Positions 12,801 to 24,800 of a stretch of 64,000 nt of DNA are shown here, piece by piece (the first letter of the stretch is position 1; the number at the start of each line of letters is the position of its first letter). The notes under the pieces were generated by a model. That model did no database searches and was not told where the DNA came from. It was given only the letters and a program-made list of their open reading frames with translations. Source of the stretch: Symbiodinium natans. Its lineage: Eukaryota; Sar; Dinophyceae; Suessiales; Symbiodiniaceae. The translations under genes and the position numbers were made by a program. Location: NCBI GenBank assembly GCA_905221605.1, contig CAJNDS010002346.1:1062740-1126739 (forward strand), in the 5' to 3' direction.

Positions 12801-15800
12801 CTAAACCCTAAACCCTAAACCCTAAACACTCTAAAACCTAAACCCGAACCCTCTCCCGCCTGAGATGTTCATGAAGCGCGGCCCGCTCTCCAAGAAGAAC
12901 GAGGTGCTGGCTGTCCCAGGCATCCGCCTGCCAAGAGCGTTGCGTAGTATAGGGGTTTAGGGTTTGGGGTTTAGGGTTTAGGGTTTAGGGTTTGGGGTTT
13001 AGGGTTTCGGGTATAGGGGTCGGAAGAATCACTAGTGTTATTCCCTTATCGTCCCTTTATGACTATATTATAATACCCCCCCCCCAATGCCCCATTCTAA
13101 TTGTTAAGTCCCCTATAGTAGCGGTTTAGGGATGTGAGGGTTCAAAGGACTTAAAGGTCTTAAGGGGTTTAAAGGAAGGGCCTGAAGGGCTTAGAGGGCT
13201 TGAGGGGTTTAGCAATTTGAGGGTTGCAAGGGTTTCAAGGGTTTCAAGGGCTTGAAGGGCTTTGAGGGCTTGAAAGGCTTGAAGGGCTTTAAGGGTTTAA
13301 AGGTCTTGAAGGGTTGAAAGTGTTTAAAGAGTTTTAAAGGTCTAAAGGGGTTGAAGGGCTTAAAGGGCTTATAGGGTTCAGGGTTTAGGCTGCAGAAGAA
13401 GGGTTTAAAGGGTTTTGGCAGCAAAAGTGGTTGAGGCTTGACATCGTGGCTCTCAGGCAGGGGATGCCGACAGCAGAAACCCGATACTTTAGGGTTTAGG
13501 GTTTAGGGTTTAGGGTTTAGGGTTTAGGGTTTAGGGTTTAGGGTTTAGGGTTTAGGGTTTAGGGCTCTCTCAGGGTAAAACCTGAAATCTTTCAAGCCCT
13601 AAATCCTAAACCCTAACTAGCCCTAAGCCCTAACCCCGCCTGTACTCGAGGCCCTAAAGCCTCAGCCCCAAAGGAAGGCCAAGCCCCCATGCAGCAGAGT
13701 TTTCTCAACACCGTAAAGTGCTTGGAACCGGGCCCTGGTGTATAATTAGGGTTTCGGGTTTCGGGTTTAGGGTTTAGGGTTTCGGGTTTAGGGTTTAGGG
13801 TTTAGGCTTTAGGGTTTAGGGGGGTCAAAAAGGGTTTGGGGTTTAGGGTGCACCCGAGAATATTGGAGGCATGCTCGCTGCGGAGGGCCAGATCTACTTT
13901 CCCCGTGTCTCTTGGGCTGCAGTTTGGGACTCATCAGGCATCAAGCGGCCCAAAGACCCCTAGTAGAGGGGTCGGAATAATGACTAAGAGCATTCCCTTA
14001 TGGTCCCTATGTAACTATACTCTAATAGCCCCCAAAACCCTATTCAAGTTATTTAGGCCCCTAGATTACACCCCCACCGCCTTGGCACGACCTTCCGATC
14101 CGACGCACGATGCTCACGAGCTTTGCCATATCCTTGCCCGACGGGACCCATACTGCTCCCTATCCCGCCTTTGTAACCCTAAACCCTAAACCCCAAACCC
14201 CTGAGTGTCAGCTGGGCGGGTGGCAAAAAAACCAAAACGCCAAACCCTACACCCTAAACCCTAAACCGTAAACCCAACGCAGCCCAGGGCCCAGGGCATA
14301 GCTAAACAACAGTATCAGAGGGCAAGAGCTCCCCACCCCACCCCCCCACCATGCCCTTGTGAAGTCGCAGCCCTTCTGCCGACCAATTAAGTTATCACCG
14401 CAGCCCACAAGTGCGCCTAAACCCTAAACCCTAAGTCCTGAACCCTAAACCCGACACCCTAAGCCCTAAGCCCCAAGCCCTAAGCCCTAAGCCCTAAGCC
14501 CTAAACCCTAAACCCTAAACTCGCAGCCCACGAACCTGAAAGTTTTTCGAGGCTTTGAGGTTTCATGGGTTCGGGTTCCGCGAAGCGGACGACTCAGTGA
14601 GCCCGGCCGTACCTCTTGCATGCCGATGGTGGTTCTTCGACGATTGCTTCGTTACTACTTGCTTCACTTCCCTTGGCCCTCAAAAATCTCCAGTTTTCAT
14701 ATTGGGGTCTACGAAAATAAAGGACCCTAATGCAGACCCCAAATAGTAGGATTCCCCTTCTCATAAGGACCAAGCAAACAGCACCCCGAATTTTCGGAAA
14801 CCCCCCCATATTGGACAGGACTTGATCCCTAAACCCTAAACCCTAAACCCTAAACCCTAAACCCTATATTCCCCTAGGAACCCCCTCCAAATTGGACAGG
14901 ACTTGATGGTGGGCCAGTCCATCGACGTTTGGGGCCGCAAGCTCGTGCTCTGGGATTGCCCCGTGGCCTTAAGAAGGTGGACTTCTCGAACCCTAAGGGC
15001 ATTTAACCCTACCCCCCAAAAAAATAGGTAAACAAATAAGTAAATAGTATATTTTCTTCAATAAGCACGTGTATATGTATATATATATATATGTATATGT
15101 CACCACCGAAAAGTAGAAAAGAAGCGATGAGGGACCTCCTTCCTTATTTCAAGTATAACCACAAACGATTGCAAGGGGGTTCGCATCTTGACCCTAAAGC
15201 CCCAATTTAACCTTAAACCCTAAAACCTGCCCACTGCAAAAAACAATACATAACAGCAAACAAACCCTAAACCATGAACCATAAACCCTCAACCCTCAAC
15301 CCTGAACTCAAAACTCAAAACCCCAAACCCCAAACCCTAAACCCTAAACTCTAAACCCTAAACCCTAAACCCTAAACCCTAAACCCTAAACCCTATGAAG
15401 CCGAAGCGGCTGGAAGCACCCTAGAGCTCTGAGAGCCCAGCGCCCCAGGGTTCAAGAATTTTAGGTTTTCAGGGCCTTAGGGTTTACGGTTTTTGGGGTT
15501 TAGGGTTGTTTAGAGTTTAGGGTTTAAGGTTTGGGGTTTAGCCTTAAGGTTTCGGGTTTGGGGTTTAGGGTCGTCCAGGGTTTGGGCTCATTTAGGGTTT
15601 AGGCTTGGGGTTATTTAGGGTTTAGGGGTATTTGGGGTTTAGGGTCATGTAGGGTCATTTCGGGTTTTGGGTGCCTTAGCGTGCGATGCGTTCCAGCCCT
15701 TCCTCACCACAAGGGCTCGGGTACGCAGGAGAGGCAGTAGATGCTGACACTGCAGCTTTGGGGCCTTTAGCCACGGCGGCAAGAATGCTTCAGCTAAGCC

Positions 15801-18800
15801 TGGCAGTTGGACCCGACACCCAAACCCTAAACCCTAAACCCTAAACCCTAAACCCTAAACCCTAAACCCTAAACCCTAAACCCTAAACCCTAAACCCTAA
15901 ACCCTAAACCCTAAACCCTAAACCCCCTAAAAGTAGCCACGAAGCCCACTGGTGCTTAGTGGGGCATGAGGGAACTGGGTACCTGACATCCCCATGATAT
16001 TCAGAAAAGGGGGTTGTATAGGGTACCCAATTCCCGCTTTCCCTACCCAGAAGCAGGTAAGACCTACTTTTAACATCCCTTTAACAGGGATGTAAGGGGT
16101 ATCCTAACTCCCTCACCTTCAAGTCGTCGTGATGGTTTGCAGGCACCCTAAACCCTAAAGCCTAAACCCTAAACCCTAAACCCTAAACTCTGAGCCCTAA
16201 ACCCTAAACCCTAAACCCAAAACCCTAAACCCCAAACCCTAAACCCTAAACCCTACACCCTAAACCCTGAATGCCATGAGACAAGGCGACGAGGCCACGC
16301 AGAAGTTCTACAAGGAGTACATGGGCATCGACCAGTGGAAGGCCCAACACCACCGCCATACGTCAAGCAGTTCCCTAAGCCCTAGGCCCTAAGCCCTAAA
16401 CCCTAAACCCTAAACCCTAAGCCTTAAACCCTAAACCCTAAACCTCAAGTTTTGAATCTCAGCTCTTGATGCCTTTGCCTTGGCTCCTTTTGCAGCTTTC
16501 AATGCTGTGACCCTCGGCGTAACCCTAAACCCTAAACCCTAAACCCCTAACCCTAAACCCTAAACCCTAAACCCTAAACCCCAAACCCCAAACCCCAAAC
16601 CCCAAACCCCAAACCCCAATCCCCAAACCCTAAACCCTAAACCCTAAACCCTAAGCCCTAGAGAGTCTTCTCGGGAGTTGCATGTCAGATGCTGCCAGAG
16701 AGGGCCTGATATAGGGGTTTAGGGTTCAGGGATTAAGATTTAGGGTTTAGGGTTTAGGGTTTAAGGTTTAGGGTTAGGTTTAGGGTTTATTGTTTCAGGT
16801 TTGGGGTTTAAGGTTTAGGGTTTAGGGTTTTCGGTCTTCCCTTATGGTACCTTGAAAGTTGTACTGTAATAACCCCCAAAACCCTATTCTAACTACTCAG
16901 GCCCTAAATGAGGCACGCAATCCTTTGGTCATGGGGAGGCTGCCCCCACACTGGCCGGAAGCGACCGGCCAGCAGCTATCTGCTCATGAAGAAACCCTAA
17001 ACCCTAAACCCTAAACCCTAAACCCTAAACCCTAAACTTCTAAATCAGAAACCCTAAGCCTCAACACCCCTAAACCCTTAAATCATATAAACATCCGTCT
17101 TGTGATTTGAGGCATATTGCTTAATTCAGGGGTAGATCTTCCCCGCTCCCGCGCAGGGCCGCGTCGACGTCTCCGAGAAGCCAGCCACTCCGCCCTCATC
17201 AAAGGGGGCCTAAACCCTAAACCCTAAACCCTAAACCCTAAACCCTAAACCCTAAACCCTAAACCCTAAACCCTAAACCCTAAACCCTAAACCCTAAACC
17301 CTAAACCCTAAACCCTAAACCCCCTAAACCCTAAACCCTAAAACCCTAAACCCTAAACTCTAAACCCTAAACCCTAAACCCTAAACCCTAAACCCTAAAC
17401 CCTAAACCCTAAACCCTAAACCCTACACCCTACACCCTACACCCTAAACCCTTCCCCCTAGACCCCCAATGGCCTCAAGCTTTTAGGCGCAAGGGGGTTT
17501 TAGGGGAATTAGGGCCCACACCTCAAAGCCAAATTCCATCCTGAAGAATGAAGTGTGAACTCTAGACCCTAGACCCTAGACCCTAGACCCTAGACCCTAG
17601 ACCCTAGACCCTAGACCCTAAACCCTAAACCCTAAACCCTAAACCCGCCAAATCCCCCGAAGCCCAGGTGACTCACCTGAAGTTAAAGCCTCCGCCGCAC
17701 ACGGGTGTGGGCCGAGAAGAGGAGCCCATGTGCAAGGGGGTTCAGGGGTTTAGGGTTTAGGGTTTAGGGTTTAGAGGAGTTGGGCTCAAGGCACGTACGG
17801 GTTCCTGATAGTGATTTAGGACATCAGGTACACGTCCCGGCAAAGAACCGTTGATGGGTTATGTAGGGCAAGTGCTTCCCCCGCTCCCTATTCAGAACCG
17901 GGAAGTTTAGGGGTTTCGCGGATTGGGTTTATAGGGTTACCCTAAACCCTAAACCCTAAACCCTAAATAAACCCAAAACCCTAAATTAGGATTCACGGTT
18001 TGGGGCTCAAAAAAAGGCCCCAACGATAGTTTGTCAACCCGTCTGTGGCCTCAGCCCTAAGCAGCCTGCTGGGCCCATAAAGTAAAACGTATCCTGCTCC
18101 GACATCCCACCGTCCGACCCTAAGCCCTAAGCCCTAAGCCCTAAGCCCTGAGCCCTAAGCCCTAAGCCCTAAGCCCTAAGCCCTAAGCCCTAAACCTTGC
18201 ATCAAAGTAGACAGCCGGAAGAGGACTCCTTGATCAACTGCCAGATGGTCCAGCCGAAGCCGCCGAAGAAAGACCTGGAAAGGCACGACCCTCACAGTTT
18301 AGGGACCCTAAACCCTAAACCCTAAACCCTAAACCCTAAACCCTAAACCCTAAACCCTAAACCCTAAACCCTACACCCTGAACCCTAAACCCACCTTGGG
18401 AAGTGCACCCTTATGCTAGCAGTCCTTAGGAGGGATGTTAGTACCCCTTACTAAAGTCCCCTTCAAGGACTGTTGGTATAAGGGGGAACATCCCCCAATC
18501 TACATGAATGTGATATAAGGGTTTCGGGTTTAGGGTTTAGGGTTTAGTAAGGATCGAAATGGTGATTTCAGTGGCAGGATTGAGCATGCTTCAATTTTTC
18601 ATTGCCCTTGATCCGTGCATAATCCTTATACAGCCATAGAAGCTGAGTTTCTATAGCGCCCAAACCTATCCCAGGTTTGAGGCATATTCCTCAAGTCAGG
18701 GGTATTGTGCTCTTTGGGTAAGGTCGGATGGTAGCCTAGAGCAGAGCTAGCTGAACTCAACAAGGCATGGGTTCTCTGAGCCGTTCTCTGACCAAAGGAC

Positions 18801-21800
18801 CCCCAAGATTTCTGGGTTAAGGGTTTAGGGTTTAGGGTTTAGGGTAATACCTCAAATTGTTTCTGCAGGCTTATGATCTACACCGGGGAAGTCTTGCGCT
18901 TCGAGTGCAACATGGTGCGGCTTGGCACAGCACAGGATCCGGCAGACTCGGCTCTGGCCTAGGGTGGAGCGTTTCGCCGGTTTCGAGGGAAGTCGGGCCC
19001 AAGATATACCCTTTAAGGGATTCACAAGGGTACCTCATTCCCCCATTCCCTTCTTTCCAACAGTAGGTTCTGGGATCCCCCGTAGAGGGTGTGTGGGGGG
19101 GCTTGGTCTACAGGTGGAAGATGCAGCAGGCCGGCCGAAAGGACCCTAACCCCTAAACCCTACACCCTAAACCCTAAGTCCTAAGCCCCAGCTTTTTGTT
19201 CAGAGATCGTTGTTTCGGATTATGGGTAGTGAGTGTGTCTTTTTGGGAAGGGACTGTGGGCTGCCTCGGGGCCCCTTTTGCGAGCTGATGACATGTGTAC
19301 CCACAACTGTTCCCTGCGGAGTGATCCAAGAGGGGGTCTGCTAGGCGGGTGGCAACAAAACCCTAAATCCTGAACCCTGCACCCTGAACCCTAAACCCTA
19401 ACCCTAAACCCCTTCAATCCGAAGGTCGCGCATGCAGCGGGGATAGGGCCCCTTGGACCCCAGAGCACCCTAGAAGCCTTGCGCCCAAAGCTCTGGGGCA
19501 AGAAGGGTTCCTGGGTAGGCTTTAGGGTTTAGGGTTTGGGGTTTAGGGTTTTCGGTTTAGGGTTTTCGGTTTACGGTTTACGGTTTAGGGTTTAGGATTT
19601 AGGGTTTAGGGTAGGCCCCTTGGGATACTTTATACTTCCATTGGCTTGAAGAGGTTCATATTTTATGAAGACTTTTCAGAGACCCTAAGCCCTAAAACAC
19701 CTAAACCTGCCTAACCCTGAACCCTACACAGGGTGTACGCGGCCAACCTATCTTCCCCAGGAATGGCGAGCCGGAAGACGAGTTGCGAAAGCTGGTTATC
19801 GCATACTACCCAGCGGACGGTGACGTAGCGGTCTTTGAGGCACCCCGCGCTGCTTTGTTCAGGGGAGTTTTAGGGTTCAGGGTTTAGGGTTTAGGGTTTA
19901 GGGTTTAGGGTTAGGGTTTAGGGTTTAGGGTTTAGGGTTTAGGGTTTAGGGTTTAGGGTTTAGGCTTTAGGCCCTCTCAACTCCTGCACCCGAAACCCCT
20001 ACACCCCTAAAACCCTAAACCCTGAACCCCAAGTCCTAAAGCAGCAGCCCTAAAGTCCAACAGGCTGTTGGGGGAAGTGGAGCCGTAAACCTGAAAGTGC
20101 CAAAGGCCCTGAGGGCCTCAAAGCCCAAGCGTCTGTTTAGGGTCTAGGGTTTTTAGGGTTTCGGGTTTAGGGTTTAGGGTTCAGGGTTCAGGGTTTAGGG
20201 TTTAGGGTTTACAGGATTGTTTCATGTTTGTAGGGGCGGAAGCCCGACGCCCAAAACGTTAAGACCTTACAGGGGGATTTGTAGCAGCGCCCCCGTTGAG
20301 CTCTCGGAAGTCAGCCAGCACAAAATGCCCATGGCTTTTGAAGGCCGTCGTGAAGCTAGGCAACGTTAGGGAAGCTTAGGGAGCCTTAGGGAGTCGTGAG
20401 GAGTATTTAGGAACCTTGGGTTACATACCCCCCCTTGAACCCCCCCTCCCTTAGGAACCCTATACTTGGAGGTTCATGGGTAGCTATAAGTAAGGTTATA
20501 AATTCCTTAAAGAGGGTTCTAAGTATAGCTACCATGCTTACGACCGTACTTGTAATTACCCATGAACCTCCATGTAATGCAACCCAAGCTCATTATGTGT
20601 TTGCATCCCAGGCCGTTTGGAACGCGGGTCGAAACTCAAAAGCCGACAGTTTGGGATGTTCCCCCTTGTACTAACAGTCCTGAATAGGGATAAGCACAGG
20701 GGGTACAAAAAGACTGTTAGCACACATCCCAATCGACCGTTCCTGAGGCATGGCTCGGTTGTTCTAGCCCGGAGCCAAAGAAAGTTCTCGGAGCTTATGA
20801 TTGAACTCCCTGTAGCAAACAAGGTACCCCAAGAGCCCCGTACCCCTTAGTTAAGGAAGATACCTTAAAGTCACATTAGAGTCCCTATTCTGTTTTAAGG
20901 CAAATTTCCCAATTAAGGGGCATTGGGCTCTGTGGGTAGGGAGTCCCAAAGCAGAAGCCGCAGTCTCACCCCCCGGACCTGACCCCTAGGCGCCTGTGCG
21001 GAACAGTGGGCACATGGGCGGCAAGTTTGCGGACAAGCGGAAGATCAAGAATCCGGACACCGGAGAGTACTTCAAGCTCGAGGCAGCCTGCTTTCTTCTT
21101 TTCTTTTACACTGCGGGGGGGGGGGGGGATTCAGGGTTTATTATGTTCATCCTAAGCCCGAAACCCTACTAAGGGTGGGTCTCATGCTGGGGATGCCAAG
21201 AAGTACCTTCCTTCCTCTTTTTGAGTGTTGAGATCCCTTAGATTGAAATCCCTTAGACAGAAGCTGGGCGCCTTTTGATTTGTAGAGTTTAGTTTGGGGT
21301 TTAGGGTTTAGGGTTTAGGGTTTAGGGTTTAGGGTTTAGGGTTTAGGGTTTAGGGCTTAGGGTTTAGGGTTTAGGGTTAGGGTTTAGGGTTTAGGGTTTA
21401 GGGTTTAGGGTTTAGGGTTTAGGGTTTAGGGTTTAGGGTTTAGGGTGCCGGCAACGCCCTCAGTCCGGCTGCAAAAAAGGGTTTAGGGTGCCACCCCAGA
21501 TACGGGATTCAGGACTTGTGTGTGATGGCTAGCCACGTCGTAGGCTGCATGGTGAGGGTGCTAAACTTGGTGGCGATGGCGATGTCTGCCTCCGACACCC
21601 GCAAGTAACCCTTAACTTCCGGCTGTAAGGGTTTAGGGTTTAGGGTTTAGGGTTTAGGGTTTAGGGTTTAGGGTTAGGGTTTAGGGTTTAGGGTTCCCCC
21701 CTCAAGCACCAGCAAATCAAACCTACAGGGAGGCCAGCTATGCATGGGTTTCCCTACTACCCAACCTTCCCCCCTCTATCCTACCCCCCCTACTTGGAGG

Positions 21801-24800
21801 TTCATCGTACTTATTATAAGTGCCCTGATATGGTTATAAGTACAGTTATAAGTATAGTTATAATTAGTTACTAAGTGCCATGAACCTCCAAGTAGGCCCC
21901 CCTTCGATAACGTTAACTAGGCTTAAGTATCCCTTAATAGCCTTGATTAAGGGGGGTGGGGGGGTGGGGGTAGTATAGAGAGAGGGGGGTAGTAGGGCAA
22001 CGGACTTGCAGCCCAAGTCTTCTATCCAAATTTCGTGATCTTGTACATACATGAACAATAAATATGTATGTAACTACTAAACAGCCAAAATAAATCAGTT
22101 GCAAGCACATAGTAATCCTGAACAAAGCGTCTAATATATTGTACCATGGTATTTTGTTATTCCTACTTCTCTACCTAGAACCAGAGAGCCCCTCCCTGTA
22201 GATCCCTACCAACTCTGGCCCAGGACTTCTTTGTCGGCCAGACGGTCACCGTAGCGGCACAGCCACTTCAGATCGTAAGAGCAGACGAGCACTGCTTGCA
22301 ATACCTCGAGGCCCCTTGCATGAAGATCAGGGGCGTGCGCGGTGTGGGGTTTGGGCTGCAGGGCTCAGAGCATCTGCGCATCCTAGGAATCCTCTCGCAT
22401 TGTGTTCGAACAAAAATGCTTTGGAGAGCATAAGCTAGGTTTGGGGTTTAGGGTTCGGGGCCGTGCCTAGACCTCAAATTGTAGCTCCTTCTGTGCAAAG
22501 GGCATATCTAAGTCTATGGCTAGCCTGGTATCATAAGACAAGCAGGTACCCTGAACAAAAAGAAGCTACAGCTGGGGGCCCAGAAACACCCCAAACGGGT
22601 GCTTGGGCCCGTTTTGCTGTTAGAAGCACTCCTGGCCTTGCCACGACTTCTTCAGAGCCTGTCTAGCTCCTCAGTTCTGCCTTACTAATTCTCTCGATCA
22701 GTGTTAGGGATCCTTTTACTTTTTGGGTTATGGGCTTTCTTATATATGAACAAAAAGGATCCTTTCTTCTTCCTAGGGGAACAGGGATTAAGTTCTTGGC
22801 AGGGAACTAGGGAATCAAGTGCCTGAACATAATTAAGTAGATGGGCCTTAGGTACCCGATCGGAAGCTCCCGACGGTGAACGAGTATTATGTCCTAGCGT
22901 CGCAAGGTCGAGTCCACACCCCACACAGTTGCCATTACGATGCTTGCGACCTAGGGTTTTGGGTTTCGAAACCCTAAACCCTAAACCCTAAACCCTAAAC
23001 CCTAAACCCTAAACTCTAAACCCTAACCCCTAACCCCTAACCCCTAACCCCTAACCCCTAACCCCTAACCCCTAAACCCTAAACCCTAAACCCTAAACCC
23101 TAAACCCTAAACCCTAAACCCTAAACCTAGGGGTGAAGCCCACAACAGCCCTGAGACCTTGGCCCAGGCCCGGCCCCGCGAGTTTCCCTTCGCGGACCCC
23201 GTGGCGTGCGCGCAGCGCGTGGCGCCCCTCGCCGGCGAGCCGGAGATGCAGGACCCACAAGGCCAGGTCGGTGGTTGGGGGTTTAGGGTTTAGGGTTTCG
23301 GTTTTAGGGTGCAGCTCCTGAATGAAGGCCCTAAACCCGAGCCTCTAAACCATAAACCCGAGACCCTAAACCCTAAACACTACACCCTAAACCCTAAGCC
23401 CTAAACCCTAAAGAATACGCTACCCTACACTCTAAACCCGACGCCCCACACCCTAAACCACTCTTGGGTCTAATCCTCTGAGTGATTGGGGTATTGAAGT
23501 CTCTGGGTTGGTTCTGTCTTGAAGAAATGCTGCGGAAACGAGCTCTCCGCAGTGTTTAAGTTTTGGGGTTTAGGGTTTAGGGTTTCGGGGTTTAAGGATT
23601 TGAGGGAGACTTCGTTGAAAAAGGGGTTTACGGGTTCGGGGGTTTGGTTTATAGGGCTTCGGGTGATAGGGTTTGGGGTTTTAAGGGTTGAGGGCTGGTT
23701 TATGGTGCAAGGTTTACAGCCGTTTCACAAAGATAGGAATGTTTGCAGCTGTCTCAACCTATTGCCCTTCGGGTGGGTTCGGAGAAGGGGCTGTAGGAGT
23801 TTGGTGTCATTGTTTCTGGTGGGTTCAGGAGGGTTGTGCCCTAAACAGCAAAAACCCTAAACCCTAAACCCTAAACCCCTAAACTCTGTTTGGGTGAAGG
23901 GCCTGCGGGCCTTGAGGACGGCTGGCTTGTGCTGGGGCTCTTCGGTTCAGGGGTTTAGGGTTTAGGGTTTAGGGTTTCGGGTTTCGGGTTTATAGGGTTT
24001 GTAGGGTTAATCGGGTTTAAGGGTTTATAGGGTTTATAGGGTTTATAGGGTTTATAGGGTTAATAGGGTTTAAGGGTTTATAGGGTTTATAGGGTTTATA
24101 GGGTTTATAGGGTTAATAGGGTTTATAGGGTTTATAGGGTTTATAGGGTTTATAGGGTTTATAGGGTTTATAGGGCTTATAGGGTTTATAGGGTTTATAG
24201 GGTTTATAGGGTTTAGGGTTCAGTACGCTTTCCCGTCACACGCCTCGGTATCAGGTTCAGAAACGGGTTTAGGGTACAGGGTTCAGGGTCTGGTCTATGT
24301 GGGCCAGAGGTTGCGCTTCGCTTGTGGCTGTTCGTGGTTGTTTCGCGCCGGCCTCGTCCAGCCTCGTACCCTAAACCCTAAACCCTAAACCCTAAACCCT
24401 AAACCCTAAACCCTAAACCCTAAACCCTAAACCCTAAACCCTAAACCCTAAACCCTAAACCCTAAACCCTAAACCCTAAACCCTAAACCCTAAACCCTAA
24501 ACGAAAGGGGGGGCAGGTCTCGAGCCCGAGCGCCTCAAGGAGCTCGCGGCGTCCCACGGCATTTGCCTCATTGACCACGAGGCGTGCCAGGGGGGGTTTA
24601 GGGTTTAGGGTTTAGGGTTTAGGGTTAGGGTTTCGGGTTTAGGGGTTTGCTTGTTTAGGGTCCAACAAAGGGGGTAACCTTCTCTGGGGGTTCTTATCAG
24701 GAGGGTTGTCCGTGTGAAACAAAACGGTATCGGAAGTAGAATATGGGCATTAGAACCCCGAAGTAGACCCTAAACCTTCAACCCTTTAGAAACCCTAATA

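Noticed and set aside
22855-22920. Possible tRNA around AAGGTCGAGTCC
   Set aside because: T-loop lacks the expected TTCRA form and no cloverleaf fits on either strand.
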